A stretch of 64,000 nt of DNA from Rhizophagus clarus. Lineage: Eukaryota; Glomeromycota; Glomeromycetes; Glomerales; Glomeraceae. Position 1 is the first letter of the stretch. Each line of letters begins with the position of its first letter. The translations under genes and the position numbers were made by a program. The notes beneath the pieces were generated by a model. It was not told the DNA's origin and ran no database searches. It saw only the letters and a list, made by a program, of their open reading frames with translations. This document shows, in pieces, positions 39,340-51,529 of the stretch. The stretch is taken from positions 1-64,000 of the forward strand of contig BLAL01000278.1 of NCBI GenBank assembly GCA_015698045.1, given 5' to 3'.

Positions 39340-39800
39340 TACAAATATTTGGAATAACTAAACATCGAATTATATGATAGTAATGAATCTAATGAGAGAA
39401 GGAAATTTAAGATCTAATTTATTAATAAGAAAGTATAATCCACTTGAAAAATATTATGATTTTAGTGAATATTGCAAAAACACTTTCATTTATACACGAA
39501 TGTAATTTAATTAATGGCAATTTCATAGTGGAAATATACTTTTTTAAGACGAATATGACAGTTTTATAAGTGATTTTGGATTGAGTAAACCAGTAAATAA
39601 AATTGCTAATTTGAATAAAATTTATGGAGTAATTCCACGTATTGTGTGGGACCACTGATATTTATTCATTCGAAATTATTATGTGGGTGCATCTGGTATT
39701 TCCGCTTTTAACAGTTAATCTCATGATTTTAATCTTTCTTTAAAAATTTGTAAAGGATTAAGACTTAAATTGTTGAAGGAACATTACTAGTATATATTTT
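39340..39800 (+). pseudogene. Protein kinase (TKL-like) remnant
   Basis: Read through frame changes, this plus-strand stretch gives YMIVMNLMREGNLRSNL (hinge), LSFIHECNLINGNFHSGNIL (catalytic loop, with Asn where HGD has Asp), FISDFGLSKPVNKIANLNKI (DFG and activation loop) and LSLKICKGLRLKLL. That is the order of the kinase family greatly expanded in Rhizophagus. The ATP-binding lobe and C-terminal lobe end are missing. It abuts the CRN relic. Confidence 0.7.
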
Positions 39801-39894
39801 CTAGCGAATTATTAGAAAATATTACTAATTCATTTATTTATTATTTTATAAAAATCAATTATTGGAAAGAGAAGACAAAAATGAACTATTTACA

Positions 39895-40020
39895 ACTAGG
39901 GATGGCAACGGTCGGTCACGGTCGGTCAAACGGTCGGTCAAAACAGAAGCCTTTGACCGACCGATATCGGTCACGGTCATAACCGGTCATGACAATAACC
40001 GTGACCTATTTACAACCAAA
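39895..40020 (+). repeat. CGGTCA-rich simple repeat
   Basis: Roughly ten CGGTCA/TGACCG words, in direct runs first and as inverted pairs later (ACCGATATCGGT at the centre). The rest of 40021-40731 is AT-rich and shows no gene. Confidence 0.55.
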
Positions 40021-40731
40021 AAAAAAATATTAAGAAACGGATCAGCAGCAACCACAATTGCAAGTATATAACTTATTGCGCACTTTCCAGGATAAACGGA
40101 GCGTTAATAACTTTAACGTAGTCATTGTATTTTTCGAAGTATCCTCATTATTATAAAATCAATATAATAAATAAAATTTCATCAGTTTAGATTGGAATTT
40201 ACTATTTTTGACCAATGTTTAATAATAGTTAATGAGTTAATGAGTTTTCGTTTTATATATTTAATCATTTCATTATTATGTTTTTGGAATAATCATTTAT
40301 AATCTAAATCGTGATATTGATCCATATAAAATTTAATTGTTAAAAACATTTTGTTTATTTATATGTATGTGTCTCATTTTCCATAAAACTGCACATATAT
40401 ATATAATTAATCATTAATAGCCTAAACCCATTAATAGGGATCCGGTTATAATATTAACAAACAAAAGACCGATAGAGTAAAAATCTCGACAACCATTTTG
40501 ATCGTACACATTGGGATCACGTGATAGATACAAACGTGAACTAAATAAAAATATGTCATATAAGCTCTAACAACTCGTTGCCAAGGAATGTAATAATAAT
40601 GACTTGACCCTTCGTCTAAATAATTAAATAAATAAAGCTCTAACAACTCGCAAACTCTATATATCTAGATATGAAATCGAACTCTAAAATATATCGCAAT
40701 GTCAAAACGCTTTAAATAATAACAAAATATC

Positions 40732-42514
40732 TTAAGCTTTATAATATGAATAATTAGATATTACTTCTTCAACAGGCCTCCATAATACACGGCGAAAACC
40801 AATCACCAAAATAACAAATCCTTTTAACTTATTAGGATTTGATTTTGTTATTTTAACTCTCTTATCAATTATTCCTGAGCTAGAATAATCCGTAGTTTTT
40901 CCCTTTGCGATTACATTCATATATGATCTTAGTTGATTAATTCCGTTTTCTAACATTTCACTTATAATTATCTGTTTTATTTTATTATGTTCTTTGGACC
41001 AAAATGAATATGGCCTACTTAATAAAAATTCTTCATCTTCCTTTTCCAAAGTTTTATCCAAATCTTCCAAATCGTTTGCACCATATTCATTTTTTGGTTT
41101 TTTTATCAACCCAACTAATGAAACATATTTTAATTCCAAACTAACATTGTTATCACCTGTGCTTTTTATTACAAAAATATCTGAATATCCAAACCGACCA
41201 GATCCTTTCTGTTTTTTACCATCCATTACTAAAGTAAGTTCTGGTATACGATACTTTCGTGGTAAAAGACCTTCAACAATTGCTTGAAGAACAGGCTCGT
41301 CTGCAGAAAATAAAGACATTTGTGATCTTGATAATAAAGATGTCTTTAAATTTTTTATAAAAGGTATAATGTTGCCTGTAACAAGATTTTTATATGCTAA
41401 AGTGGCACAAAAAGCATCACTAACAACATTTCTAAATACCAAATCGTCTTTATTTTGTTCTAATATTTGGAATTGTTTTGCCATATAATCTAATAAATAA
41501 TTATTAAAATATAATAATTAATATGACATAAATATAAAAAAATAATAATAATTAAATAATATAACTTACCAAAAGATAAATCAACTAGATCATCTTGTAC
41601 TACTTTTTGTTGATTTATATTTTTTTCAGTTAAAATTTTAGTTGATGAGTCAATATTAGTATTATCTTGCATTTTTTTTAATTCTTCTTTTTGAGTTTTT
41701 TCAGCCCATATTTTAATGAAAGCTGATTCTAACTTTTCTCCTAAATGATATATTTCACTATCCATATCATTGTACATATAACAATTGTGAAATATAAGAT
41801 GCATATCTTTTCTGAATTCATTGATATTTGTATATTCATCATTATCTAATTTTGAACATATAGTAAGTAAATCCATTGGATTTCTTATATCATTATTATT
41901 AGATTTTTTAGAACATCTATAAAATGGCTTAACGTTAAATTTATTTTTAAGTTCATGAAGAATATTATAACAAAAGTTAGTAAGATGAGTGTTTTCCTTG
42001 ATTTTCTTCTGATAACATAATTGAACAGGAGTAATAACAGATGCTAAATTTTCTTCTTCAAATTTCTTGATAATATCTACAGGAGTAATAGTATTATCTT
42101 CTTCAAATTTCTTAATAATATCTTGCCAAATTATTTGTATTTTTTTTGTATAACGTGAGAATTCTTTAGTTATCTGTGTTATCTGTTATAAGAAAGATTA
42201 TTAGTAGTGTGTCAAATTTTATTTAGTGATTAAAGAAGGTACATAGCCAATTCCTCCTCCAGAATTAGCAGACTTTATCAGCGACAAAGTGAAAACGCCT
42301 GAACCAAGAGCTTGGATTGGATACCAAGTCTGTTGAATCAGTAATTCACTGAACTCAAACCAATGATCGAGTCAGCGTTATTCTCTCTTTGCAAAATAAA
42401 AAAAAAACACACCTTGTCATTTAAATCAGGATGTTTTTTTCCTATATATAAAAAACGGCTTATCCAAAGATTATTAAGTTCTTTCGAATTTGTAGTAGTA
42501 GTAATAGAAGCCAT
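40732..42514 (-). CDS. Bromodomain fused to PD-(D/E)XK nuclease-like domain
   Basis: Three exons (42514-42413, 42182-41570, 41489-40732) join in phase to 490 aa, starting MASITTTTNSKELN. Residues about 97-195 form a bromodomain: THLTNFCYNILHELKNKFNV, NPMDLLTICSKLDNDEY, FRKDMHLIFHNCYMYN with the acetyl-lysine-contacting Asn, and HLGEKLESAFIKIW. Residues about 260-480 resemble the PD-(D/E)XK superfamily: FGYSDIFVIKS supplies the Asp and VSLELKYVSLV the E-x-K pair, followed by a helix (NGINQLRSYMNVIAKG). Introns are GTGTGT...CAG (230 bp) and GTAAGT...TAG (80 bp). The combination suggests a nuclease or nuclease-derived domain directed to acetylated chromatin. Catalysis is untested. ORFs are intact. 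Confidence 0.8.
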
Positions 42515-45500
42515 AATGATATTATGATGAGAATTTAAAAATCTATAATATGATGGTTTATCTTCTTTTTTTAAATAAGAGATAAGAACTAGAAGGTCAA
42601 ATTTTGTTAGTTGTTAATTTATTATAAGTTATAAAGACTATATTTTTGATTTACCATTTTGTCCAGGATAATCCTCAGTTATATTCATATTTTCTTAATG
42701 CACTTAAATGTATTAGTTTAATATTTGGTATTAATTTTAATTTTTAAAATAAAAAAATTTTTAAAATAGAAAAACTAAAAAAAGTTATTTAAAATTAATA
42801 TTTATTTCAAAATTAATATTTATTTCAATTGAGTTTGGGAAAGAGTCTTTAAATAACAAAAATTTCTTTTGGATATTATGACTCAGACTAATATATTGAT
42901 ATATCAAAGTGTATAAAATTTAATGTATTATGGAAAGTAAGTTCGCAATTATTGCTGATCATGAATCAATTCTTTATCACATTGACTTGTCACATTAACA
43001 CTGATAAAAACTGAATCATTTTGTTAAATAATATAGCTTAATTTTTGTATAGTATTATTTCTGATTAAAATTATATCAGTATAATAAAATAAATATCAAA
43101 CAAATATAATCATATAGATTAGAAATTATATCAAAGTGAATGATATTTGATGCATAATTTATTAATATGATAATTAATAAAAATTATGTAATTAATATTT
43201 ATCATATATTGCTAATTAGGTTACAATTATTACGCGAATTATTTCATCTTGCACATATAATTAATTATAAGGTTAATTTTTGTTTATGTATGACTCGGCT
43301 TTTGTCAAAATAATCCATTTGATACAAAATAATTAAGATATGAAACATATTGATGAAATAGTTGACTTTGCATGTATAATATGTATATTTAACTATACTT
43401 TCCCCAATCCCCAATTATAAAATACCTGTTGCTTCCTATCTATTGCTTCCGATAATTTCAATAATGTCAGATGTTTCTGCTTATTTTTTAATTACTCCGC
43501 CTCGAGATTATAAATTCATTGATTATTACAATTATCGCATGTTTGATAATGATAACAAATAAATGATCAATTATTTTTAGAATTGGTGTAATGATTATTA
43601 ACAAATATTAATATTCAATTAAATTCTTGATAATTAACTTTCAAAAAAGATTTCATATACGAACTACACTGAAGCATAATATCATATTTACAAGCAAAAG
43701 TTAGAAAAAGAGTGATAGAAATTGTTAAATTTAATTGTTATTTTATTATCGTGATTTAATAATAATATAATTATGTACTAAGCTTTTTAGAATATTAATA
43801 GCAAAATTATACAAAAGCATTTATCAAAGGTTAGTCAATCAATCATCATTATTAATTTTAAAAAAAAATAAAATACCAAGTCACATATTGTGAAATACCT
43901 ATTTAACATATGCGAAATTATATATTGCAAATCTACTTGAAAACATACAATTTAAACTAATTAAATTTTTTATTTAAAAAATTAATTGATAATTTATTTT
44001 ATTTATGAAAAAAAAATCTTTTACTATAGAAGAGCTTTTGTGTGAATCAAGTGACGCACGTCAAGTATCAATCTACATACATCTGACGTAAATTGACGTC
44101 TGATGCACAACAAATTGTATGATTTCTGATTAAATAAATTTATTTACAAATTATTTTGAATCACGCCTTTTAAGTTTATTTATAAATTTTTTAATGAATT
44201 CTCAAATGCTGAAGCAGATATTTTATTCATTATAATAACAAATTAAATTTATTTTATTTTATTTATTTATTTATTTTGTATCCGTACTGTATATACTCTT
44301 GACGAATAAAGTATTCCACAATAATTCTTAAAAAATTAGTTTTTTGTGGTAGTAAGTAATATTTTATTATGCGATCACATATGTAATTGTCATAATAATT
44401 GATAGTCAAATTCAATTAGATGAATGAATATTTAAAAATTTATCTCGCTAACAGAAAGTTGTTTTTTAAGATATTTGTTATATTACCATAATTCTCAAGA
44501 ATTTTGTTATCATTAATTAATTGATCACACTTACAGTTTAACGCTTTAAATTAAAACCAATTTGAAAACTGGTTTATTGAGAAGACGTAGTTAATATGAG
44601 TATATCGGAAGTTTGTACTCAAGAATAAGAACGTAATTGCGCAACCAAAATTTAAATCAAACCAGTAGGTTTTCTTCTAGTACCCACGGTAGAGATGTAA
44701 AAAATGGGATGATGCAACGGGATCTTAGTTTATTATCATGTGAATGGGTTGTTGTATTTTAATTGGTTAAAAAGTGTGGTGATGCAATTTTATTTATTGT
44801 CGAACGTATATACTGTATGATGAATTTGGAAGTCTACGGTATTGCAGTGAATTTTTTACAATTAGTCGTTTATTGATGAGTTTTATGATGTGATTAGATT
44901 TTAAAAAAAAGATTGGTACCAGATTATTTTATTTTATTTATTAACATTAAGATTAAGTTATTATACTTTAGTTTAATTAGTAGTTTTATTTTATTATAAA
45001 GAAAGTGAATGTAAATAAATTTCTTTTATGTGATAAGAGCATAAGATAGAAAAGCTATATGAAACTATGGAAAAAGAATAAAATATGATAAAGGTTATAA
45101 AATTATAACGAAAAGTTATAGAGGAAAACTTTTTTAAAAGAAAAAGAAGAATATTAATCTATAGTAGTTTTGTTAAATATTTGATTTTGAGTAGAGATAT
45201 TTGCGAAAATTTAATATGACTTCTTTTTGAACATAATGAAATAGACACATTAAAATCATATTTGGATTATGTCTCATTTATAACTGAAAATCTTTAGTTC
45301 AGACTTTATTCCACAAGAAAATCGAGAATCAACCCATTATCGACACTTTGTGGTTTGTCCTATTACTATAGCGTTTATGCTTACATTTGACATCGTGTCA
45401 AGTCAAGATTCACCAAGCGTTTACTTTATTAATTTAATCGTATGTTGTGTATAAGTAGCATTTTAGCATGAATTTTTTATTTAGGAAAGTTTTTTTTTTT

Positions 45501-46040
45501 TCAAAAATAAATTACTGTAAGCACCGTTTGCAACCAATAAATTTACCTCTTAAATGGGAACTTTTGAATTCTTTGATATTCTTCAATTTCTCTGTCTAGT
45601 TGGACACACAAAAGCTTTAATTTTAAATAGGTGATTTCAATGGACCTTCGTCACTAAGCATTGATTTCTTTTATTGTATTTTGGGTAAAACTGTAAACGT
45701 AATACAGCATATCGTGCTCACTGCTATTAGAAAGAAGTTTTCTTATTTTATATGGTGCAGCAGTCTAAAGCCCCACCACTTTTTTATTTTGCGGCCAAAT
45801 TTTAATAAAATCAGGTGAAATAATTTTATTGGTCAATACTTTATATCATGTGATTACAAATTTAATGGACCAATAGTTTTTATTAAAAATTTATCACATT
45901 TTCAGGGAAAACTTTTCCCTATCGATCACTCGACCAAAAATTTTCGAAGGAAAAGAAATTTTTCGTTAATAACAAAGTTACTTTATTTCTCATTTTATAT
46001 CAATATTTTTTTTCTTTTATTATACCCTGATACTAAAACA
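42515..46040. other. Large AT-rich intergenic region
   Basis: About 3.5 kb with no supported gene, RNA or element ends that I can see. Only homopolymer tracts, ATTTA-type low complexity and isolated short words. Confidence 0.45.
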
Positions 46041-46042
46041 AC

Positions 46043-46099
46043 ATGTCTCAAGCTTCTTCTTCTTCTAAAAGACAACTACGTTCTCATACTGCACTGTAG
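46043..46099 (+). other. Possible truncated 5' end of a gene
   Basis: An 18-codon ORF, MSQASSSSKRQLRSHTAL, follows a T-rich leader and resembles the start of a nuclear protein. Stop codons follow at once. Coding is uncertain. The interval 46100-47339 holds no convincing gene; a short run MEIERLESMICRSSDKR at 46625 is followed by GTAAAT and may be an orphan exon. Confidence 0.2.
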
Positions 46100-47339
46100 T
46101 AAATACCCAGCATCAGGCGAAAATATGTTACGTCACTAAACACATGATAAAATACTCATGGAAGTTCATAAGAACCATGATATTTGATGATCCCGTACCT
46201 TAGTCAGTAATGAGTCCCACCATCTCTCCGGTAACCGCCTAGAAGAATTATTGGGCGAATCAATTACTCGCATTGAGTGAATTATGTTTTCTTTTTTTCG
46301 AATCACGTGGGTGGCTTAGGTGCACAGTTTTATTCTTCTCCGCAGTAATATGTCACTGGTTCACATCCGCAGAATATTCTATGCGCAGTAGTGTAGTCAT
46401 CGCATCCGCAGTCGTTATTTTTAGAGGATCTATTAATAACCTCGGCCAAGAACAATATTTTATGTTGACATACTGATGGTCTTTCCCCAGCGCCAAGCCG
46501 AAAGAAGTTCTGGTATGTTCTTTCTCGCTCATTACGCAATTCTGAATTACTAATAAAAAAAAATAACACATCCTGATTTACATGCGGATCGTAAGACAGG
46601 GCGTCGTTAAAAAGAAAATCGAAAATGGAAATAGAGCGATTAGAATCTATGATTTGCAGATCCTCGGATAAACGGTAAATTTTTATTATCCTAGTTTTGT
46701 TAGCGCATTCAAATTACGTATACAGGTTAATCGCATAATAATCCGTTTTTTGAATAGGAATTAGTGTGATTCGTCATCTACAGATCCTTGACCTACGGTC
46801 AAGACAAATATTCCGATTTTTTTTTATGATTACAATTGAAATAGGGATAGTTAATAATACATAACAAACTTCCTATTTTGGGAGGGCTGTGAACTCAAAC
46901 AAAGATACACCACATGCGATCTTCTGTTTTGCAAGAGATCTTAGAAATAAACGGAAAATTTTGAGACACGGTATTGTTCCATTAGTGTTACATTAAGTTG
47001 ACATAGAACCGTAATTCGTCGGATTTACTTTTAAGCCGTATTGTTAAATGCGCCTCAAATTCAGGAGGAACATTTGTTATTATTAGACAGGATCCAGGCC
47101 GTTATAATTGCTTTAACTGAAAAAATATAATTATGAAAAATATAGTTATGACAAATACACGTAATTTTTATTAAATCGGGTTAAATTCTCTTTTCACGCG
47201 TAGTAGGCAAACAGTATAAAACAAACCCTTTTCCCAGCGCATTTATGCAAGATAACTATTGCTATTAAAAAAATCAAGCGATATTATCTAAAAAACTTGA
47301 TCCACCAATAAAATCTCAATAAAATTACTACGCCTAATC

Positions 47340-48258
47340 ATGTCCAGTTTGACATTGCTCAACTCTTCTGGAAGCATGCCTTTTTTGACCTTAATCGCTG
47401 TTTTTTTGTTCATTGGTCCAGTGTTAATCATGGGGATCGCTACCATGTGGTCAAATCTCAAACAAAAAATTTCCGATGAACTTTCCGCACATGTCATCAA
47501 AATACTCATCGATCTTGGTATGCTAAATAATATACCAAAGAGGTCACTTCATGACCAGATCTTTACTGAACTTAATGATAAATTTGACACATGTATTTCC
47601 GATATTAATTCTATTTTCACTGAGAAGCTCGACAGAATCAATAATGATCTTAATAGTAAACTTACTGCGGAAGCCGAAAAAAAACAAGGCACGTGATGAT
47701 GACTTCACTAAGGAGACGCAGAAAATCTTTTCAATGATCAATACTGTTACCGAAAGGCTTAATAGGATCGAAGAAGCCTGTCATAATGATTTTGGAAACA
47801 TTTCGTCTGAATTTACATCAATCAAAGCTTCTATTGAAATTCTTCAAAATGATTTGGCCCAACGTTATGCGGTTGTCCGAAGAGCCGATTTTGATCAACA
47901 AAGCGTGTCCAATGAACCTGAAACTAATGGATCTGGACTGGGAAGTTCGCTAGACTCTGCCTCAGCTTCAACTAGTTCAAGCTCTTCTTCTGGGAGTTCC
48001 AATTTATCTGGAATTTTTGATATTACTGGAGACATTAAAATTCGCTTTAAAGAACACTTTGATCGACTTATGAAGGCGAGGAATTATACTTTTGATGAGA
48101 TGTGCTTCTCGGTAGCAATGGATATTCGTAGTCTTGGAGGGAATATTAAAATCTCAACAGTGAAAACTTTTTATAGTGGTGTTGGTCGCAGTACAGTTAG
48201 TACTGTTAATCAGATAAACGCATGGGTAAATAGTTTTAATAATAATAATGCGGAGTAG
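47340..48258 (+). pseudogene. Membrane / coiled-coil / HTH-like protein, one frameshift
   Basis: From ATG (MSSLTLLNSSGSM) a hydrophobic segment (FLTLIAVFLFIGPVLIMGIA) spans residues about 14-35, followed by a coiled coil (DINSIFTEKLDRINNDLNSK). In the A8 run at about 47681-47688 the frame must move by +1 to continue: DDDFTKETQKIFSMINTVTE coiled coil, a Ser-rich linker, and a C-terminal domain IRFKEHFDRLMKARNYTFDE followed by ISTVKTFYSGVGRSTVSTV. The latter looks like a helix-turn-helix of the kind that follows I-S-x-V-x-x-F-Y-x-G. The stop is at 48256-48258. A homopolymer indel is the likely cause of the break. Family unknown. Confidence 0.5.
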
Positions 48259-48263
48259 TGGGG

Positions 48264-48657
48264 AAGGAACTGCCAATATATGGGTTAGGGCTCGGCAATT
48301 TCCTCCCTTGAAACAACCTGCTACTCTATTGTTTTCTACTTTCATTTTTACTTAGCCGGCCGGCCCTTTCTCATGTATTACTTTACAATAAAGAATGTTT
48401 TGATTGATTTTTAAAATGTGTGCGTTTTGCGAATGTAAATATAAATCAATATATGTGTTATTCGGATGATTATTAACTCTCATGATAGTAAACTAAATGA
48501 TTCCCGATTATTTGAGGGAAATACATAATAGCGTCATTATGATTCCCGTTTTATACTTCCATTTGATATAATCCTAATACTGTATCTTTTATTAATATGT
48601 AATCACATTTACATTCAGGTAAAGGAACTGCCCACTACATGGATTAAGGCTCGGCAA
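48264..48657 (+). repeat. Direct repeat pair AAGGAACTGCC...GGCTCGGCAA
   Basis: A 35-bp sequence starting AAGGAACTGCC and ending GCTCGGCAA occurs at about 48264 and 48622 with four or five differences, bracketing about 360 bp that includes GGCCGGCCGG at 48356. Confidence 0.5.
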
Positions 48658-48888
48658 GCGTGTTTTATTTGTATATACATTCTCAAATATACTTTTCGTC
48701 TTGTCATTATACATAAACACTTGTAAATTACAAATACACTTTATACATCAGACTGCGCCACCCGCCAGGATGACATTTCTACCAATCAATCGAAAAAATT
48801 AAGCGTCAAACTTCTTAAATCTTTGTGCTACCTCTAGCACGTGATAATCGTATTTCAACTGATGATATTTAAACTACACAACCCGTCC

Positions 48889-49329
48889 AGGACCGGGAAA
48901 TCTTATAATAGAGGTCACCGTAGCACCCGGCACACTAGTAAAGTTGATTAAATTTTTGATATATTCAATTTTTAATGAAGCCAAAATGTGTGGACTAACA
49001 ATATCTGCTTAAGGTTAGAGTTAAATTTGCCATTTATACACTCAATTTAAATTTTTATATATTCTGTGTAACACAAAAGGTGGTTCGCATAATTAATAAA
49101 TTTTTTTAAAAGTGGTTCGCATTATTATAAAAATTTTTTCAGAAAATTTAATGATCTCAGTTAATATTAATTTTACAAGAATATTTTATGGTTCATTATA
49201 TTCTTCAGACATTCCTGTGTAGGATTGTTAGATTTTTAAGTCAATTACTTATGCAAAATATTTTTAATTTGGGTAAACTCACCAATTTACTATTGTCCGG
49301 TGACCTCTATTATTAGTTTTCCCGGTCCT
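48889..49329. mobile_element. MITE, 441 bp, with 8-bp target duplication
   Basis: The left end AGGACCGGGAAA...ATAATAGAGGTCACCG (48889-48920) is an imperfect inverse of the right end (49298-49329). The exact 8-bp sequence ACCCGTCC flanks it at 48881-48888 and 49330-49337. No ORF. The 8-bp duplication suggests mobilisation by a hAT or P-type transposase; the termini do not decide which. Confidence 0.8.
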
Positions 49330-49438
49330 ACCCGTCCTCACACAAAATTCCCAGTATCATGTCGCAATATTATCAAGGAAATAAAGGTAATATTTTTTTG
49401 AACGTGTAAATGACACTTTTATCCTGCGTTTATTAATT

Positions 49439-49735
49439 TTATATTTCTTCTACTTTGACTTGCAGAGCTTCTTGAATACTTAGATAGTCAAACCAGAAGA
49501 ATGGTCCCTTTCCCGGTTTCTGTTGCTTTACCGTGATAAAATTCTTACAACCCCTCCATTCCATGACGACTGGCACGCTCTTGATGGATTGTGGACGAGG
49601 AGGTTTGTATAGGCAGTCCAAGAACGAAACGAGAAGATTGCTTTGGAGACAAAGGTATATTTTTCCGGTGTTTTTTCGGTTTTTCGAGGGGTAATGATAA
49701 CACTCCAAACAGGTGACTACCTGATTTAGGAGCAT
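49439..49735 (-). CDS. Unrecognised ORF, 98 aa
   Basis: Starts VVTCLECYHY-like and contains LYKPPRPQSIKSVPVVMEWR and KNFITVKQQKPGKGPFFWFD. Composition is less biased than random AT-rich frames, so it may be an exon of a decayed gene, but I recognise no family and see no splice context that helps. Confidence 0.25.
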   Translation of the reverse strand: MLLNQVVTCLECYHYPSKNRKNTGKIYLCLQSNLLVSFLDCLYKPPRPQSIKSVPVVMEWRGCKNFITVKQQKPGKGPFFWFDYLSIQEALQVKVEEI

Positions 49736-49845
49736 TAGGTGACTACCTAGTTATCATTATCTCGAGTGACCAATGATGACACTCCAAACAGGTGACTACC
49801 TGATTTAGGAGCATTAGGTGACTACCTAGTTGTCATTAGTTGCGA
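49697..49845 (+). repeat. 79-bp direct repeat with paired hairpins
   Basis: ACACTCCAAACAGGTGACTA starts at about 49701 and 49780. Each unit has CAGGTGACTACCTG and TAGGTGACTACCTA, two short hairpins with the same GACT loop, 11 bases apart. Between the units is ATCTCGAGTGACCA. Confidence 0.7.
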
Positions 49846-49849
49846 GTCT

Positions 49850-50520
49850 CTTTGCTGAAACATGCCAATTTTGAAAAATGCGATAAACATATTGTTGATA
49901 TATAGCAATAGATAGCGGTTATATACTCAACACATGGACAAAATATTTCAATGTATGTAATAAAAATATAATATTTTTAAAATATATATAAGATATATCT
50001 AAAATATCTTTTGCATATGTTAGAAGCTAAGTTTAAGATGCACTTTAATAAAATACTGCAATGGTCGAATTAAAAAACATATCAATATACAGAAATATAT
50101 TTTTAATATGTTATACACGTTACTATAATCTTATGGAAATACCACTATAATATTTTATAAATGTATACTGTATCAATAATCTGACAGATACTTAATGCCA
50201 ATAATATCGTCATACAGGTTATTATTGGAGACTTATTCTTAAGGAAAATCAATGTTATCAATATTAATTTGTGTACTAATTTTACATGAACTGAATAGCC
50301 GCGCACAATTAAGATAATGAATTACTTAACCTTAAAAGTTGGTTCCTTTTAAGGTTCATCATTGCGAAATAATGATGATTCATTCACTTATCTGCTGGTG
50401 ATCAGCCCATATACAATTTGTACATATATTATTTATAATTTCGGAATAATAAATAACAAGAAGGTTATTTATATACATAAACAGCTTATAAATATAAATC
50501 CGCTAAAGCCAAATTACATT
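49850..50520. other. AT-rich intergenic stretch with one hairpin
   Basis: No gene. AACCTTAAAAG (50328-50338) pairs perfectly with CTTTTAAGGTT (50346-50356) over a 7-base loop. Confidence 0.45.
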
Positions 50521-50546
50521 TGACAGAGGAAGTGGAAAAAAGTTTC

Positions 50547-51180
50547 ATTGGCGGAAGTGTGATATGGTTCTTAAACGCAATGAGGCCAAAAAAGACCGAA
50601 TATTATCAAAATGGTTCGACGGTAAACTACCATGAAGGACATCCGAGACAAGTTTTTCTGGCAAGCATCAAAAGAGATTAAAGCACCATTAGAAAGAGAC
50701 AAAGAATTGGACTTCATCAAATAGGAATGTGATGCCGCAGGTTCCATATTTGGAAAAATAATTCGAGTCTACAGGAAATGCAACTAATATTATATTTTTA
50801 AAATGAAAATAGGTTATGAAAGCAATTCTAGACTCAGCAGATTATGAGGATAGAGATAAAATGTTAATTTTAAAGAGTTGGGATGAGCTTTTTGGTGAAA
50901 AAGGCTGGTATGAATTTAATAATTCTAGTATATGAAACTTATTAATGCAAAGCTGCAAGTAACATAAGACCAGAAGAAATCAACACTCAGTCCAGATGCC
51001 AAGGAATTCGTTAAAATGAATCAAGAGTTTGAAGTCCGTCTCCAAAATGTGGATAAATCATCAGCATCAAAAGATTTGTTAACGAAAAATCACGTGATGA
51101 AAAAAAAACTGATAGTGTTGATCGGGTAAATTAGCGAAGAGAAATGGGAAAAGAAAAGGTCAAAATTTCTAGGCCCGATG
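50547..51180 (+). pseudogene. Scattered coding remnants, unidentified
   Basis: Short stretches in different frames look coding: MVLKRNEAKKDRILSKWFDG (from 50562), DKFFWQASKEIKAPLERDKE (about 50645), KAILDSADYEDRDKMLILKS (from about 50820) and FGEKGWYEF. Stops and frame changes separate them. It could be an old multi-exon gene. No family recognised. Confidence 0.3.
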
Positions 51181-51529
51181 ACGATAGTTGTAAGTTTTAA
51201 TGAGAATAGATAGGTATAGGATAGTTGTGATGATTTTTACTGTTCCTGTATCTGCATATAATTTTTTTGTATTTTTGTGGATTGGTTGTACTGTTTTATG
51301 GTGCATAATCGTGATTTTCAGATGAATCATAATATTAATAAAGGAAAAAAAAAAATTATAAATATATAAAAAAAGCTGTGCATCCTATAATTATGACATG
51401 CAACAATTTTCAATTTTTTTTACTTTTTCTTAATTTTATGTTCGTTTATACACTTCTGTGTGGCTAGTTAACGCCCTTGTTGAAAGCAATTATTCCTACA
51501 AACATTTTGGATTTGTCATATTGCATACC
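51181..51529. other. AT-rich spacer
   Basis: No gene seen. It includes the likely 3' end of the minus-strand gene that stops at 51530; TTTATT words at about 51340-51440 read as AATAAA on that strand. Confidence 0.3.

Noticed and set aside
46273..46570. Overlapping small ORFs on both strands
   Set aside because: No recognisable domain, no splice context and no consistent coding signal on either strand.
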